A DNA stretch of 54,968 nucleotides from Collinsella aerofaciens. GTDB lineage: Bacteria > Actinomycetota > Coriobacteriia > Coriobacteriales > Coriobacteriaceae. Position 1 is the first letter of the stretch. Each line of letters starts with the position of its first letter. Where the stretch lies: positions 1 to 54,968 of the forward strand of contig JAPJOH010000018.1 in NCBI GenBank assembly GCA_030826265.1, given 5' to 3'. The position numbers and the translations under genes are program-made. Below, one piece after another: positions 29,101-37,875 of this stretch. The notes below the pieces were generated by a model, which was not told the origin of the DNA, made no database searches, and saw only the letters and a list, made by a program, of their open reading frames with translations.

Positions 29101-30833
29101 CTACGCCCGGCATCGGCCTGATCTCGCCTCCGCCGCACCACGACATCTACTCTATCGAGGACCTGGCAGAGCTGATCTTTGACCTTAAGAACGCCAACCC
29201 CGGCGCGCGCGTGTCGGTCAAGCTGGTCAGCGAGGCTGGCGTCGGCACCATCGCCACCGGTGTGGCCAAGGGTGCTGCCGACAAGATCTTGATCAGCGGC
29301 CACAATGGCGGCTCGGGTGCCGCTGCGCGCGACTCTATCTGGCATGCGGGTCTGCCGTTGGAGCTTGGCCTCGCCGAGGCTCAGCAGACGCTGCTGCAAA
29401 ACGGCCTGCGCTCGCGCGTGGTGCTCGAAGCCGACGGCAAGCTCATGGACGGCACCGACGTCGCCGTCGCCTGTCTGCTGGGTGCCGAGGAGTTTGGCTT
29501 TGCGACCATGCCGCTCATCTCCATGGGTTGCCTCATGCAGCGCGACTGCCAGCAGGATACCTGCCCCGCCGGCATCGCTACGCAAAACTGCCGCCTGCGT
29601 CGCGGCTTCCGCGGCAAGCCCGAGCACGTTGAGCACTTTATGCTCTTTGTTGCCGAGCAGCTGCGCGAGGTCATGGCGGGCCTGGGCTTCCGCACCATCG
29701 ATGAGATGGTCGGCCATCCCGAGTGCTTGCGCCAGATCGAGGTCCCGGGCAACCGCAAGGCCAACCTGCTCGATTTGTCGCCCGTGCTGGCGAGTGCGAC
29801 CTGCGAGTTCGGCGCTCATATCCCGGGTGCCGACGGTCGCCACTTCCTGCCGCAGATGGCCGCGGACAGCGAGCTCGACAAGACGCTCGACTCCACGTTG
29901 TTTGTGCCCTATACGGCCGATGCCCGTGCGCACCTGCGTCCGATTCGCTTCCGCGCCGACATCGCCAACGTCAACCGCTGCGTGGGCACCATTTTGGGCA
30001 ACGCGGTGACCAAGGCGCATCCCGAGGGCCTGCCCGCCGGCTCCATCACCATCGATTGCGATGGTTCGGCCGGTCAGAGCTTTGGCGCCTTCCTGCCGCG
30101 CGGCATTACGCTCAACGTGTGCGGCGACGCCAACGACTACTTTGGCAAGGGCCTTTCGGGCGGCGAGGTGTCGGTGCGCCCCAACCCGCATGCGACCTAC
30201 AAGTTCGACGAGAACATCATCGTGGGCAACGTTGCGTTCTTTGGCGCCACGAGCGGCCGCGGCTTCATTAACGGCCTGGCAGGCCAGCGCTTTGGCGTAC
30301 GCAACTCCGGTGCCACCGTGGTGGTCGAGGGCTGCGGCAACCATGGCTGCGAGTACATGACGGGTGGTCTGGCACTCATCCTGGGCGAGGTCGGGCAGAA
30401 CTTCGCCGCCGGCATGACGGGTGGCGTGGCCTATGTCTTTGACCAGTACGGCACGCTCGATGCCCGTGTGAACCACGAGAGCGTCGAGCTTAAAGCCCCG
30501 ACGGCCGGCGAGCTGGCGCAGATTCGCGAGCTCATCCAGGAGCACGTGGACGCGACGCAGAGCCCGCGCGGCATTAAGCTGCTCTACAGCTTTGAGACGA
30601 TGAGCAAGCACTTTGTGAAGGTCATTCCGACCGAGTACGAGCGCGTGCTGGCGATTGTCGCCGCCGCCGAGGCCGTCGGCAAGACGCATGCGCAGGCCGA
30701 GGAGCTGGCGTTTGACATTGTGACCGGTCGCGCGAGTGACGCGGATGTTGCTCGCTTCGATGTTGCGGGCGGTGCTGCGGGTGCTGCGTCCGTGGCTGCC
30801 AGCTCTGTTGCTTCGACCAAGAAGGAGGCGTAA
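26136..30833 (+). CDS. gltB: glutamate synthase, large (alpha) subunit
   Basis: 1565 residues, full length. The N-terminal glutaminase begins after a 20-residue propeptide with nucleophile C21 (FDHDACGIG). The central and FMN-binding synthase domain (about 870-1240) includes GEGGHLPGKKV, SVKLVSEAGVGTIA and ISGHNGGSGAA. The 3Fe-4S cluster is C1132, C1138 and C1143 in GCLMQRDCQQDTCPAG. The C-terminal GXGXG beta-helix (1290-1480) has GLSGGEVSVRP and GNVAFFGATSGRGF. The tail (1535-1565) is Ala-rich. With GltD it turns 2-oxoglutarate and glutamine into two glutamates. GGGGAGG precedes the ATG. gltD starts five bases after the stop. Confidence 0.97.
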   Translation: MQADSAQQQGLYRPEFDHDACGIGALADINGERHHQILDDALSILVNLEHRGGTGLEKNTGDGAGILFQVPHHFFRKEAQKCGQILPAEGDYGVAMLFFPQDDKGVEDARRVFEEGCAEVGVPLLFWREVPVDPHDLGETARACMPTILQAFLGRPDDTPAGDAFERRLYVCRRTIEKKADAEFALRDKIFYVCSMSSRTIVYKGMLVATQMRRFFIDLNDAAVKTAVALVHSRYSTNTTPSWERAHPNRFIIHNGEINTLKGNVNWIRAREPNLYSPVLQHDLERVMPIINREGSDSAILDNVLEFLVMNGRPLTRAASMLLPEPWDHNDSLSEERRAYDAYQSMLMEPWDGPAAIAFTDGRTLGAALDRNGLRPARYYVTRDGRFMLASEVGTIEVSPENILTSGCLGPGQMLEVDFARGRVIYNDELRARYAKEKPYRDWIAEETLTVDALDEPVAATPAEDAEVPAAVRMAKLGYHWDDVDEVVRPMAQQGKAPLASMGIDAPLACLSKKTRSFYDYFYQLFAQVTNPPIDALREHMVTSTTLYLGNHGNLLEDSRTACQLVRLERPLLSEEEFDRICAIDRVGFKTRRFRAVYRCDAGEGALQAALKQLAEDVEAAVRDGVNIVVLSDRAGAGEVPVPSLLAVGCVHNHLIRAGVRTFADIVVECGDAVSPHDFAALVGYSASGIYPYNAHACIRDLAAHGDLDVTAEQGIANYNKAATAGIVSIMSKMGISTVQSYHSAQIFEAVGFTPEFVNAYFAGTVSRVGGMGVEDVEREQNERYDAALAVLKSPAPDQLPTLGLTKWRPLGGEDHLIDPQTVYLLQTACREDSYDTFKEYSARLHRTGRAVRLRDLLDFDASGRTPVALDEVESALNIVRRFNTGAMSYGSISKEAHECMAIAMNRLHGRSNSGEGGEDPRRETPLANGDSKNSAIKQVASARFGVTSRYLCSAFEIQIKMAQGAKPGEGGHLPGKKVYPWIAEVRQSTPGIGLISPPPHHDIYSIEDLAELIFDLKNANPGARVSVKLVSEAGVGTIATGVAKGAADKILISGHNGGSGAAARDSIWHAGLPLELGLAEAQQTLLQNGLRSRVVLEADGKLMDGTDVAVACLLGAEEFGFATMPLISMGCLMQRDCQQDTCPAGIATQNCRLRRGFRGKPEHVEHFMLFVAEQLREVMAGLGFRTIDEMVGHPECLRQIEVPGNRKANLLDLSPVLASATCEFGAHIPGADGRHFLPQMAADSELDKTLDSTLFVPYTADARAHLRPIRFRADIANVNRCVGTILGNAVTKAHPEGLPAGSITIDCDGSAGQSFGAFLPRGITLNVCGDANDYFGKGLSGGEVSVRPNPHATYKFDENIIVGNVAFFGATSGRGFINGLAGQRFGVRNSGATVVVEGCGNHGCEYMTGGLALILGEVGQNFAAGMTGGVAYVFDQYGTLDARVNHESVELKAPTAGELAQIRELIQEHVDATQSPRGIKLLYSFETMSKHFVKVIPTEYERVLAIVAAAEAVGKTHAQAEELAFDIVTGRASDADVARFDVAGGAAGAASVAASSVASTKKEA

Positions 30834-30838
30834 GTGCC

Positions 30839-32320
<1,482 letters not shown>

Positions 32321-32337
32321 AGTAGTCATTTAAGAAC

Positions 32338-32363
32338 GTCCCCAATGACTAGTCGTTGGGGAC
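32338..32363. repeat. 26-bp palindrome after gltBD
   Basis: GTCCCCAATGACT and AGTCGTTGGGGAC form an almost perfect palindrome (one G-T pair) followed by ATTCCTT, 18 bases past the gltD stop. It may serve as the terminator. A half-site (GGGGACGTTCC) recurs at the window end near 54925. The rest of the 346-base gap to 32666 shows no gene or other clear signal. Confidence 0.55.
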
Positions 32364-32666
32364 ATTCCTTGCGGGTTTGCGACCGATTTGCTCGTTTGCT
32401 GACGTTCGAGCGTTCATTCGCCGACGTTTGCGCCTGTGGTGCTCTGCTGTTTCTGTGGTGGCAGCGGGCGTTTGGCTCAAAATGGCGGGTCGGTTGTCTA
32501 TGCCTGCCTGCCGTTTCTTTGCGGCGCGCATATTCGGTCAAGTGTCCCGTCAAGTGTTTGGTCAGCATCTGGTTTGCAGCCGGAGGCCTATTTTGCCCGC
32601 GCTGGTCGTGGCTGCCCACCCTCCTCGTAAGCTCAAATTGAGGTCCATCAGTTTGAGGAGGATGCC

Positions 32667-33374
32667 ATGACTGATCACGCTTTAGATCGAGCGCAGCTGG
32701 CCGAAGCCGTCGGCAACGATATTGCCGACATGGCCCATTTTTGGATGCTGCGGAAGTTCCAGTTTTTGGAGCCGGCGCGCGAACAGTTCGAGATCATTGT
32801 CGACCCGTGGCTCAGCTATTGCACCGAGCCTTCGCAAAACGAAATCATGGCCTACAACATGGCATTTACCGATTGGCTGCTCTTCGAGCGCCCCTATCGC
32901 CATGGCAAGACGCTGCTCGAGCTGTATGTTGACGAGCCACCGGCATCGCTTTCGCCTGCCTCGCTCAAGCGGCTCGAGCAGGTGCGCGACACACAGTATT
33001 TCTCGCGCTTTGGCATTTTGGGCAAGGATCCTGCGAACGGCACGGTTGCGCTGAAGGATACGCGCACCGACCGTCGCTTTGATGTCTACGACCCGCATAT
33101 CGTGCAAAAGGAGCATTGGAGCGACGGTGCGATTGCGGTGCGCCTCGCCTGCGTCGACGATGTCTGGCTGACGGCGGGGCAGCTCTACCTCTACGACATA
33201 GCGCGCCTGAGCGATACGGCGATCGACGGGCCCGGCGCCGTCCATCCGGAAGACCTAGAAGACGGCTTCGACACCTCGCGTATCAGCTTCTTTTTGCGCC
33301 TGGTCCGCGACATCATGGGCGCCCAGGGGCGCTACGTAAAGTCCCTCAACATCTACGAGCAGGAGTGGGAGTAG
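32667..33374 (+). CDS. uncharacterised 235-residue soluble protein
   Basis: Acidic, soluble, no signal peptide. The order of features (FHFWMLRKF-like helix, then FTDWLLFERPYRHGKTLLELYV, then TQYFSRFGILGKDPANGTVALKDTRTDRRFDVYDPHIVQKEHWSDGAIAVRLACVDD, given here only as landmarks FSRFGILG and LKDTRTDRRFDVYD) recalls the body of SEC-C-associated proteins but without the cysteine motif. GAGGAGG precedes the ATG, so it is expressed as a gene. No functional context: repeats and a predicted nuclease follow. Confidence 0.7.
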   Translation: MTDHALDRAQLAEAVGNDIADMAHFWMLRKFQFLEPAREQFEIIVDPWLSYCTEPSQNEIMAYNMAFTDWLLFERPYRHGKTLLELYVDEPPASLSPASLKRLEQVRDTQYFSRFGILGKDPANGTVALKDTRTDRRFDVYDPHIVQKEHWSDGAIAVRLACVDDVWLTAGQLYLYDIARLSDTAIDGPGAVHPEDLEDGFDTSRISFFLRLVRDIMGAQGRYVKSLNIYEQEWE

Positions 33375-33410
33375 GGGATGTGACTGGTGTCGCCCTACAG
33401 CCCTGACTTT

Positions 33411-33625
33411 GTCTCAATCTGTAACGTTTAGGGATAAAAACCGGTCTACCTGTTACAGATCGAGACGAACGCTTGGGCGCCGCTGGTTTGTCTAAATCTG
33501 TAACGTTTGGGGGCTGGAGAACGTCTAACTGTTACAGATTGAGACGGAAGGTTGGCGGCTGCCGAAAGATCTTGTTCTGTAACAACTAGAGGCTCAAAGA
33601 CTGTCTTCCTGTTACAGATCAAGAC
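33411..33625. repeat. array of three 56-57 bp palindromic repeats, period 79 bp
   Basis: Units at 33411-33466, 33490-33545 and 33569-33625. Left arms GTCTCAATCTGTAAC, GTCTAAATCTGTAAC, ATCTTGTTCTGTAAC; right arms GTTACAGATCGAGAC, GTTACAGATTGAGAC, GTTACAGATCAAGAC. Unit starts are exactly 79 bp apart, with 23-bp gaps. Loops of 26-27 bases begin with a semi-conserved GTTTAGGG / AACTAGAG. The array ends 25 bp before the next gene. Confidence 0.92.
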
Positions 33626-33650
33626 ATTTGCCAGCGGAGGCACGGTGACG

Positions 33651-34721
33651 ATGGTCCATTTGTCTGACGTGGTGGTGATGAAAGTGTCTAATACCGTTCT
33701 CAAACACAAACATACGACTCGCAACACGTTGGCGCGGAATAGGATGCTCGCGCGGCTCACGGAGACGGCCAAGCAAGGTGCGCTGCTCGCAACGCATGAC
33801 AATACCGAGCTCATGTGGCTGCGACGCCATGTTGGAACCGACGATATCGCGGAGCCCGAGCCGTACCTGTTCTGTTTTCAGCATGATTGCGATGCATTGA
33901 CGCCGGCGGAGCGAGCGCTGAGGACTATCAAAGGGCTTGCGGAATTTCATCCCGATTGGGCGTTTTGGGGATATGACGCCGCGCTGATATGGGGTCTGGA
34001 GGTGCCGAATGATCTGCTCGGGCCGCGTTTCCTTGTTAAGACTTGCTGTTCGGTGACGTTGAGCGGCGGGTGCAGGTTGTTGCGTCCGCAGATTGCGGGC
34101 GCGCTCGAGCGCGTCGACGGCGTGCGGGTGACGTCGTTTTGGCGCACGGTGGAGGATTGCTTGCTGCGTGCGCCGTTCTCCTACGGGTTGGCGATTGCCG
34201 ATTCTGCACTGCGGGCGAAAGGCGTATCACGTGGGGATTTGTGCGAGCGCCTCCGCGTCGATTGCGAGGGCAGGCGAGGGTATCGCAGGGCACAGGTGAT
34301 TGCGTCGTATGCGGATGGGCTGTCCGAAAACGGCGGCGAGTCTCGGTTCCGAGCGTTCTTTATTGCGTACGGCTTTCCGGTTCCGGAGCTGCAGGTGGAG
34401 TTTCGCGACCCGCTCGATCCGAGCCAGGTGTTTCGCGTCGACTATTTTTGGCGGCTCGAGGACGGAACGTGCGTGATTGGCGAGCTGGACGGTAAGGGGA
34501 AGTACACCCTGCAGAGCGGCGAGGGCCGGGAGTCGGTCGACCCATTCGTGGCAGAACGTCGACGGGAATCTCATCTGACAATGCTCGGGCATAAGGTGCT
34601 TCGGTTTACGTTTGATGAGCTCAAGAATCCGGGGAAGCTGGTTGAGAAGATGAGGCTGGCGGGTATTCCGCGACGGCCCGATTTGGCTGAGGAGTGGAGA
34701 CGTCGGTGGTATGGGCGCTGA
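33651..34721 (+). CDS. AbiEi/DUF559-like protein with predicted PD-(D/E)XK nuclease domain
   Basis: 356 residues. Residues 20-225 resemble the AbiEi-type antitoxin/DNA-contact region common in actinobacterial proteins (FWGYDAALIWGLEV, then VTSFWRTVEDCLLRAPF, AIADSALRAKGVSR). Residues 228-335 look like a DUF559/Vsr-type restriction-endonuclease fold: E230 in GGESRFRAFF, D264 in FRVDYFWRLED, E278/D280/K282 in IGELDGKGKY, and AERRRESHLTMLGHKVLRFTFDEL, giving a D...E-x-x-x-K pattern. GGAGG at 33636-33640; GTG at 33645 is an alternative start. The gene has more AGG, ATA and AAA codons than its neighbours, suggesting transfer. Repeat arrays lie 25 bp upstream and 8 bp downstream. Function is unknown; nuclease activity is inference from motifs. 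Confidence 0.75.
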   Translation: MVHLSDVVVMKVSNTVLKHKHTTRNTLARNRMLARLTETAKQGALLATHDNTELMWLRRHVGTDDIAEPEPYLFCFQHDCDALTPAERALRTIKGLAEFHPDWAFWGYDAALIWGLEVPNDLLGPRFLVKTCCSVTLSGGCRLLRPQIAGALERVDGVRVTSFWRTVEDCLLRAPFSYGLAIADSALRAKGVSRGDLCERLRVDCEGRRGYRRAQVIASYADGLSENGGESRFRAFFIAYGFPVPELQVEFRDPLDPSQVFRVDYFWRLEDGTCVIGELDGKGKYTLQSGEGRESVDPFVAERRRESHLTMLGHKVLRFTFDELKNPGKLVEKMRLAGIPRRPDLAEEWRRRWYGR

Positions 34722-34729
34722 GAGGTTTT

Positions 34730-34867
34730 GTCTCGATCTGTAACGTTTAGAAGTTGTTTGAGTTCGTAATTGTTACAGATCGAGACAAGCCGGTGAAACG
34801 TCGACCGAATGTCTTGATCTGTAACAGCAAGGGGCCCAATAACCCTGTACCTGTTACAGATCGAGAC
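34730..34867. repeat. array of two 57-bp palindromic repeats, period 81 bp
   Basis: Units at 34730-34786 (GTCTCGATCTGTAAC / GTTACAGATCGAGAC, perfect arms) and 34811-34867 (GTCTTGATCTGTAAC / GTTACAGATCGAGAC). The first begins eight bases after the stop of the predicted nuclease gene. Confidence 0.92.
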
Positions 34868-35016
34868 ATTTCCCTGGTGTCGCTGGGGTGGGACTGCAAC
34901 GTATTCCGTCCCCCACATCCCCTCTTCCCTCCGTTAACCGATATGCTCGACTTTAGGTCGCTGCATTAGGTGATAATGGACAAATGTTCAAGTTAATCGT
35001 GAGGGAGGAGCTCGAT

Positions 35017-36387
35017 ATGGCGTCTGCCGATCGTTCCACGTTGTTTATCAATGCGACCGTCCTGGATGGTTCGGAGCATATGGAGCCGCAACCCGATATG
35101 GCCGTGACTGTTGAGCGCGGTGTCATCACGTGGATGGGGCCGAGTGCTGTGGCCCAAGCTCCGGCGGGTGCCGAGGTCATCGACCTGGGCGGTGTGTATC
35201 TCATGCCGGGCCTCATCAATATGCATGTGCATCTGTGCGGTTCGGGCAAACCGGTCTCGGCGGGCGATGCGGGCGCGCTGATGAAGAAACTCGACAATCC
35301 CGTGGGCCGCACCATCGTCCGCCACATCCTCAAAGGCAGTGCCCAGCAGCAGCTGGCAAGTGGCGTGACTACGGTGCGCGGCGCGGGCGACCCACTGTTT
35401 GCCGACATCGCCGTTCGTAATGCCATCGACGCCGGCAAGTATCAAGGTCCTCGCCTGGTGGCGCCAGGAACGGGCGTCACGGTGCCGGGCGGCCATGGTG
35501 CGGGCTTGTTCGCCCAGGTGGCCAACAGTCCCGCCGAGGCAGCCGAACAGGTGCGCGACCTGTATGCGCGTGGTGCCGACGTCATTAAGCTGTTCGTGAC
35601 GGGCGGCGTGTTCGACGCTACCGAGGTGGGCGAGCCGGGCGTGTTGCGTATGCCCGTGGAGGTTGCCGCGGCGGCGTGCAAGGCTGCGCACGAGGTGAGC
35701 CTGCCGGTTATGGCCCATGTCGAGAGTACCGAGGGCGTGAAGGCCGCGCTTGAGGCCGGCGTTGACACGATTGAGCACGGCGCTCCGTTGACGCCCGAGA
35801 TTCTGGAGCTGTACCGTGGCGCCGCGGGCACGCAACTCGAGGGGCGTGCGCCCAGTGTTACCTGCACTATCAGCCCGGCGCTGCCGTTTGTATTGCTCGA
35901 CCCGAAAAAGACCCATTCGACCGATACGCAAAAGAAGAACGGCGATATCGTGTGCTCGGGCATTATCGAGAGCGCCCGTGCCGCACTGGAAGCTGGCGTT
36001 AAGGTGGGCCTGGGCACGGACTCGAGCTGCCCGTTCGTGACGCAGTACGACATGTGGCGTGAGGTGGCCTATTTTGCCAAGTATGTCGGCGTGAGCAACG
36101 CCTTCGCACTGCATACGGCTACGCAAGTCAACGCCGAGCTGCTGGGGCTGGACGGCGAGACTGGCACGATCGAGTGCGGCAAGGCCGCCGATATCTTGGT
36201 GACGCGCGAGAACCCGCTCGATGACCTGTGCGCTCTGCGTGAGCCGATGCACGTGATGTGTCGCGGCGATCTGGTGTGCAAACTCAAGGTGAAGCGCATC
36301 CCCGAGGTGGATGCCGAGCTCGACGCGATTATGGCCATGCCAGCCGAAGCGCTGGCTGAGGAGCTGGCCCGCGACGGCGTGGCATAG
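35017..36387 (+). CDS. metal-dependent amidohydrolase
   Basis: 456 residues of the amidohydrolase superfamily. H70-x-H72 (PGLINMHVHLCG), metal-bridging Lys in VIKLFVTGG, His in VMAHVES and TIEHG, and Asp in GLGTDSS give the binuclear metal set. The beta-sandwich is formed by the N- and C-terminal ends (LFINATVLDG; ETGTIECGKAADILV). It is closest in style to the imidazolonepropionase-like/prolidase-like group acting on N-acyl or cyclic amide substrates; the substrate is not predictable. Start at 35017 after GGGAGGAG; an ATG at 34984 has no such site. Confidence 0.88.
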   Translation: MASADRSTLFINATVLDGSEHMEPQPDMAVTVERGVITWMGPSAVAQAPAGAEVIDLGGVYLMPGLINMHVHLCGSGKPVSAGDAGALMKKLDNPVGRTIVRHILKGSAQQQLASGVTTVRGAGDPLFADIAVRNAIDAGKYQGPRLVAPGTGVTVPGGHGAGLFAQVANSPAEAAEQVRDLYARGADVIKLFVTGGVFDATEVGEPGVLRMPVEVAAAACKAAHEVSLPVMAHVESTEGVKAALEAGVDTIEHGAPLTPEILELYRGAAGTQLEGRAPSVTCTISPALPFVLLDPKKTHSTDTQKKNGDIVCSGIIESARAALEAGVKVGLGTDSSCPFVTQYDMWREVAYFAKYVGVSNAFALHTATQVNAELLGLDGETGTIECGKAADILVTRENPLDDLCALREPMHVMCRGDLVCKLKVKRIPEVDAELDAIMAMPAEALAEELARDGVA

Positions 36388-36390
36388 GTG

Positions 36391-36460
36391 TGACAAAGGG
36401 GCAATCCCTTTGTCATAATCAAAAAAGCCGAGGTCTCAGTGCGAGGCCTCGGCTTTTATT
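36391..36460 (+). terminator. two consecutive terminator hairpins after the amidohydrolase
   Basis: TGACAAAGGG / TCCCTTTGTCA (36391-36415) and AAAGCCGAGG / CCTCGGCTTTT (36424-36460). The second has A-run and T-run flanks, so it can also end the converging minus-strand transcript. Confidence 0.85.
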
Positions 36461-36478
36461 TGTCCCATGGTATGGCGG

Positions 36479-36952
36479 CTAGGAGCGCGTCTCCATCTTG
36501 GCGTGGCATTTGGGGCAGGTGACGCGGATTTTGCCCTTGCCCTTGGGGACGGAGAGCATCTGGCCGCAGTTGGGGCACTTGAGATAGGCCGTGGTCTTGC
36601 GGCCCTTCCACATCTTCTTGGCTGTGCGCTTGGCACGTTCAAAGTCTTCCTTGCTAGTACCGGCTGCGCGCGAGGCGTTGGCCGCTGCAGCTCCGCCGCC
36701 CAAGCTGGCTACAAACTTGCCCAAGCCGGGTACGTTTGCAGTCGCGGCGACAAAGGCCTCGTTCTCCTTGCGACGTGCGTCGATATTATTGGACAGGCCG
36801 CGCAGCACGCCAATCACGATTACGGCGATGGCAATCCAGCTGAGCCACTGGATGCGGGCTATCGATCCGATCATCGCGATGACGATGCCGGCAAAACCCA
36901 TCACGATGGTGACTTCATCGGCACCATTGCGACCCTTCATAAAGTCATTCAT
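36479..36952 (-). CDS. membrane-anchored zinc-ribbon protein
   Basis: 157 residues from the ATG at 36952, preceded by GAAAGG. Two adjacent membrane segments at about 14-50 (VTIVMGFAGIVIAMIGSIA; WLSWIAIAVIVIGVLRGLS), a Gly/Ala-rich and basic linker, then a C-terminal zinc ribbon: C-P-N-C-G (LKCPNCGQMLSVPKGKGKI) and C-P-K-C-H (VTCPKCHAKM). Similar small proteins occur widely in Coriobacteriia with no known role. It is the last gene of a minus-strand run that includes csoR-copZ-copA, but a repeat region separates it from csoR. Confidence 0.75.
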   Translation of the reverse strand: MNDFMKGRNGADEVTIVMGFAGIVIAMIGSIARIQWLSWIAIAVIVIGVLRGLSNNIDARRKENEAFVAATANVPGLGKFVASLGGGAAAANASRAAGTSKEDFERAKRTAKKMWKGRKTTAYLKCPNCGQMLSVPKGKGKIRVTCPKCHAKMETRS

Positions 36953-37006
36953 GCAAATTGCCTTTCGTTCGATATGCTGCACGCCTTTATACCCGATTTA
37001 GAGCAA

Positions 37007-37088
37007 GGGGGACAGGTTAATCTGCACCAATGTGGTGCAAACATACCTGTCCCCGGAATACCAAGACGGTGCAAAGAAGTCTGTCCCC
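37007..37088. repeat. nested hairpin of the GGTGCAAA/CCTGTCCC family
   Basis: GGGGACAGGT (37007-37016) pairs with ACCTGTCCCC (37045-37054), and inside it TGCACCA pairs with TGGTGCA. A partial second unit (ACGGTGCAAAGAAG then TCTGTCCCC) runs to 37088, ten bases from the csoR stop. Confidence 0.75.
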
Positions 37089-37098
37089 AATGCCCCTA

Positions 37099-37371
37099 TT
37101 ACTTGGAGAGCTTGTCGACGACGCGTTCGATTTCGGCGAGCTTGGCGGCTTTGAGATCTTCGTCGCCCGATTCGATTGCCGAAGTCACGCAGCCCTCGAT
37201 ATGCGCCTTGAGCACGTCGGCGTTAATGCGCGCGAGGAGCGCCTGTGTTGCCATGAGCTGCGTGGAGATGTCGACGCAGTAACGGTCCTCCTCGACCATT
37301 CGCAGGATGCCGTCGATCTGTCCGCGTGCCGTCTTGAGCATACGGGTCACCGATTTGTGGTCTGCCATCAT
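37099..37371 (-). CDS. csoR: CsoR copper-sensing repressor
   Basis: 90 residues, all-helical DUF156 fold. Copper ligands C32, H57 and C61 (RYCVDISTQL; KAHIEGCV) match the C-H-C set of CsoR. Start at the first of two adjacent ATG codons (37371 or 37368); AGGAC lies eight bases before. It should repress the copZ-copA promoter and release on Cu(I). A matching operator lies before copA at 40278-40294. Confidence 0.93.
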   Translation of the reverse strand: MMADHKSVTRMLKTARGQIDGILRMVEEDRYCVDISTQLMATQALLARINADVLKAHIEGCVTSAIESGDEDLKAAKLAEIERVVDKLSK

Positions 37372-37413
37372 GGCGGGTCCTCGTTTCTGGTCGATCTTCC
37401 GGATGTCCCCGTC

Positions 37414-37480
37414 AGTTGCGGTGAAATACGGACCGTTTAAAGGCCTAGGGCGGCACAACAGTCCGTATTTCACCGCAACT
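37414..37480. repeat. 67-bp palindromic repeat, copy 3
   Basis: Arms AGTTGCGGTGAAATACGGAC and complementary ...GTCCGTATTTCACCGCAACT, between copZ and csoR. Same length as the copies at 8659 and 22573. Confidence 0.85.
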
Positions 37481-37506
37481 TCTGAGGATTCAGTAGGCAG
37501 CGACTG

Positions 37507-37728
37507 CTATGCGGCGGTCACCGAAAGGGCGTGGAACTTCTCGCCGGCGCCCTCGACAGCGTCGGTGAGCTGCTCGACGGTCACGGTGTCGGCGCACTCC
37601 ACCTGGACGGTCTGGGTCTCGTGATCGGCGTCGGCGTCGGTCACGCCGGCCACGTTGAGCAACGCCGTCTCGACGGTGGCGTCGCAATGGCCGCACATGA
37701 GGCCGGAAGTCTTGATTGTGTAACGCAT
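37507..37728 (-). CDS. copZ: copper chaperone, CopZ type
   Basis: 73 residues, one heavy-metal-associated domain with the Cu(I) motif M-C-G-H-C (GLMCGHCDATVETAL). Passes copper to the ATPase encoded upstream. GGGAGGAA precedes the ATG at 37728; the longer frame to 37782 has no site. Between copA and copsR in order, as in many Gram-positive copper operons. Confidence 0.92.
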   Translation of the reverse strand: MRYTIKTSGLMCGHCDATVETALLNVAGVTDADADHETQTVQVECADTVTVEQLTDAVEGAGEKFHALSVTAA

Positions 37729-37875
37729 GGGTATTCCTCCCTGTTGTGTCGGCTTTCCCAGGCACCCGACCTTGACCTTCAAGCCGTCGCTCGCGTACCA
37801 AAGTGCGCGTCGCTCCTCTTTCGGGTCAATCTCGGGCGTCTGGAAAACCCGTTCTAGATGGACTTAATGGTGAGC

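Noticed and set aside
32345..32641. Overlapping 98-104 residue plus-strand frames after gltD
   Set aside because: Three frames overlap without ribosome-binding sites, and composition (Cys/Trp/Phe-rich) is typical of non-coding translation.
33411..33625. Regular repeat-gap array read as a CRISPR
   Set aside because: Arms alternate in orientation, repeats vary between units, gaps at different loci share sequence (GTCGACCG), and no cas genes are present. REP/BIME-like is the better reading.
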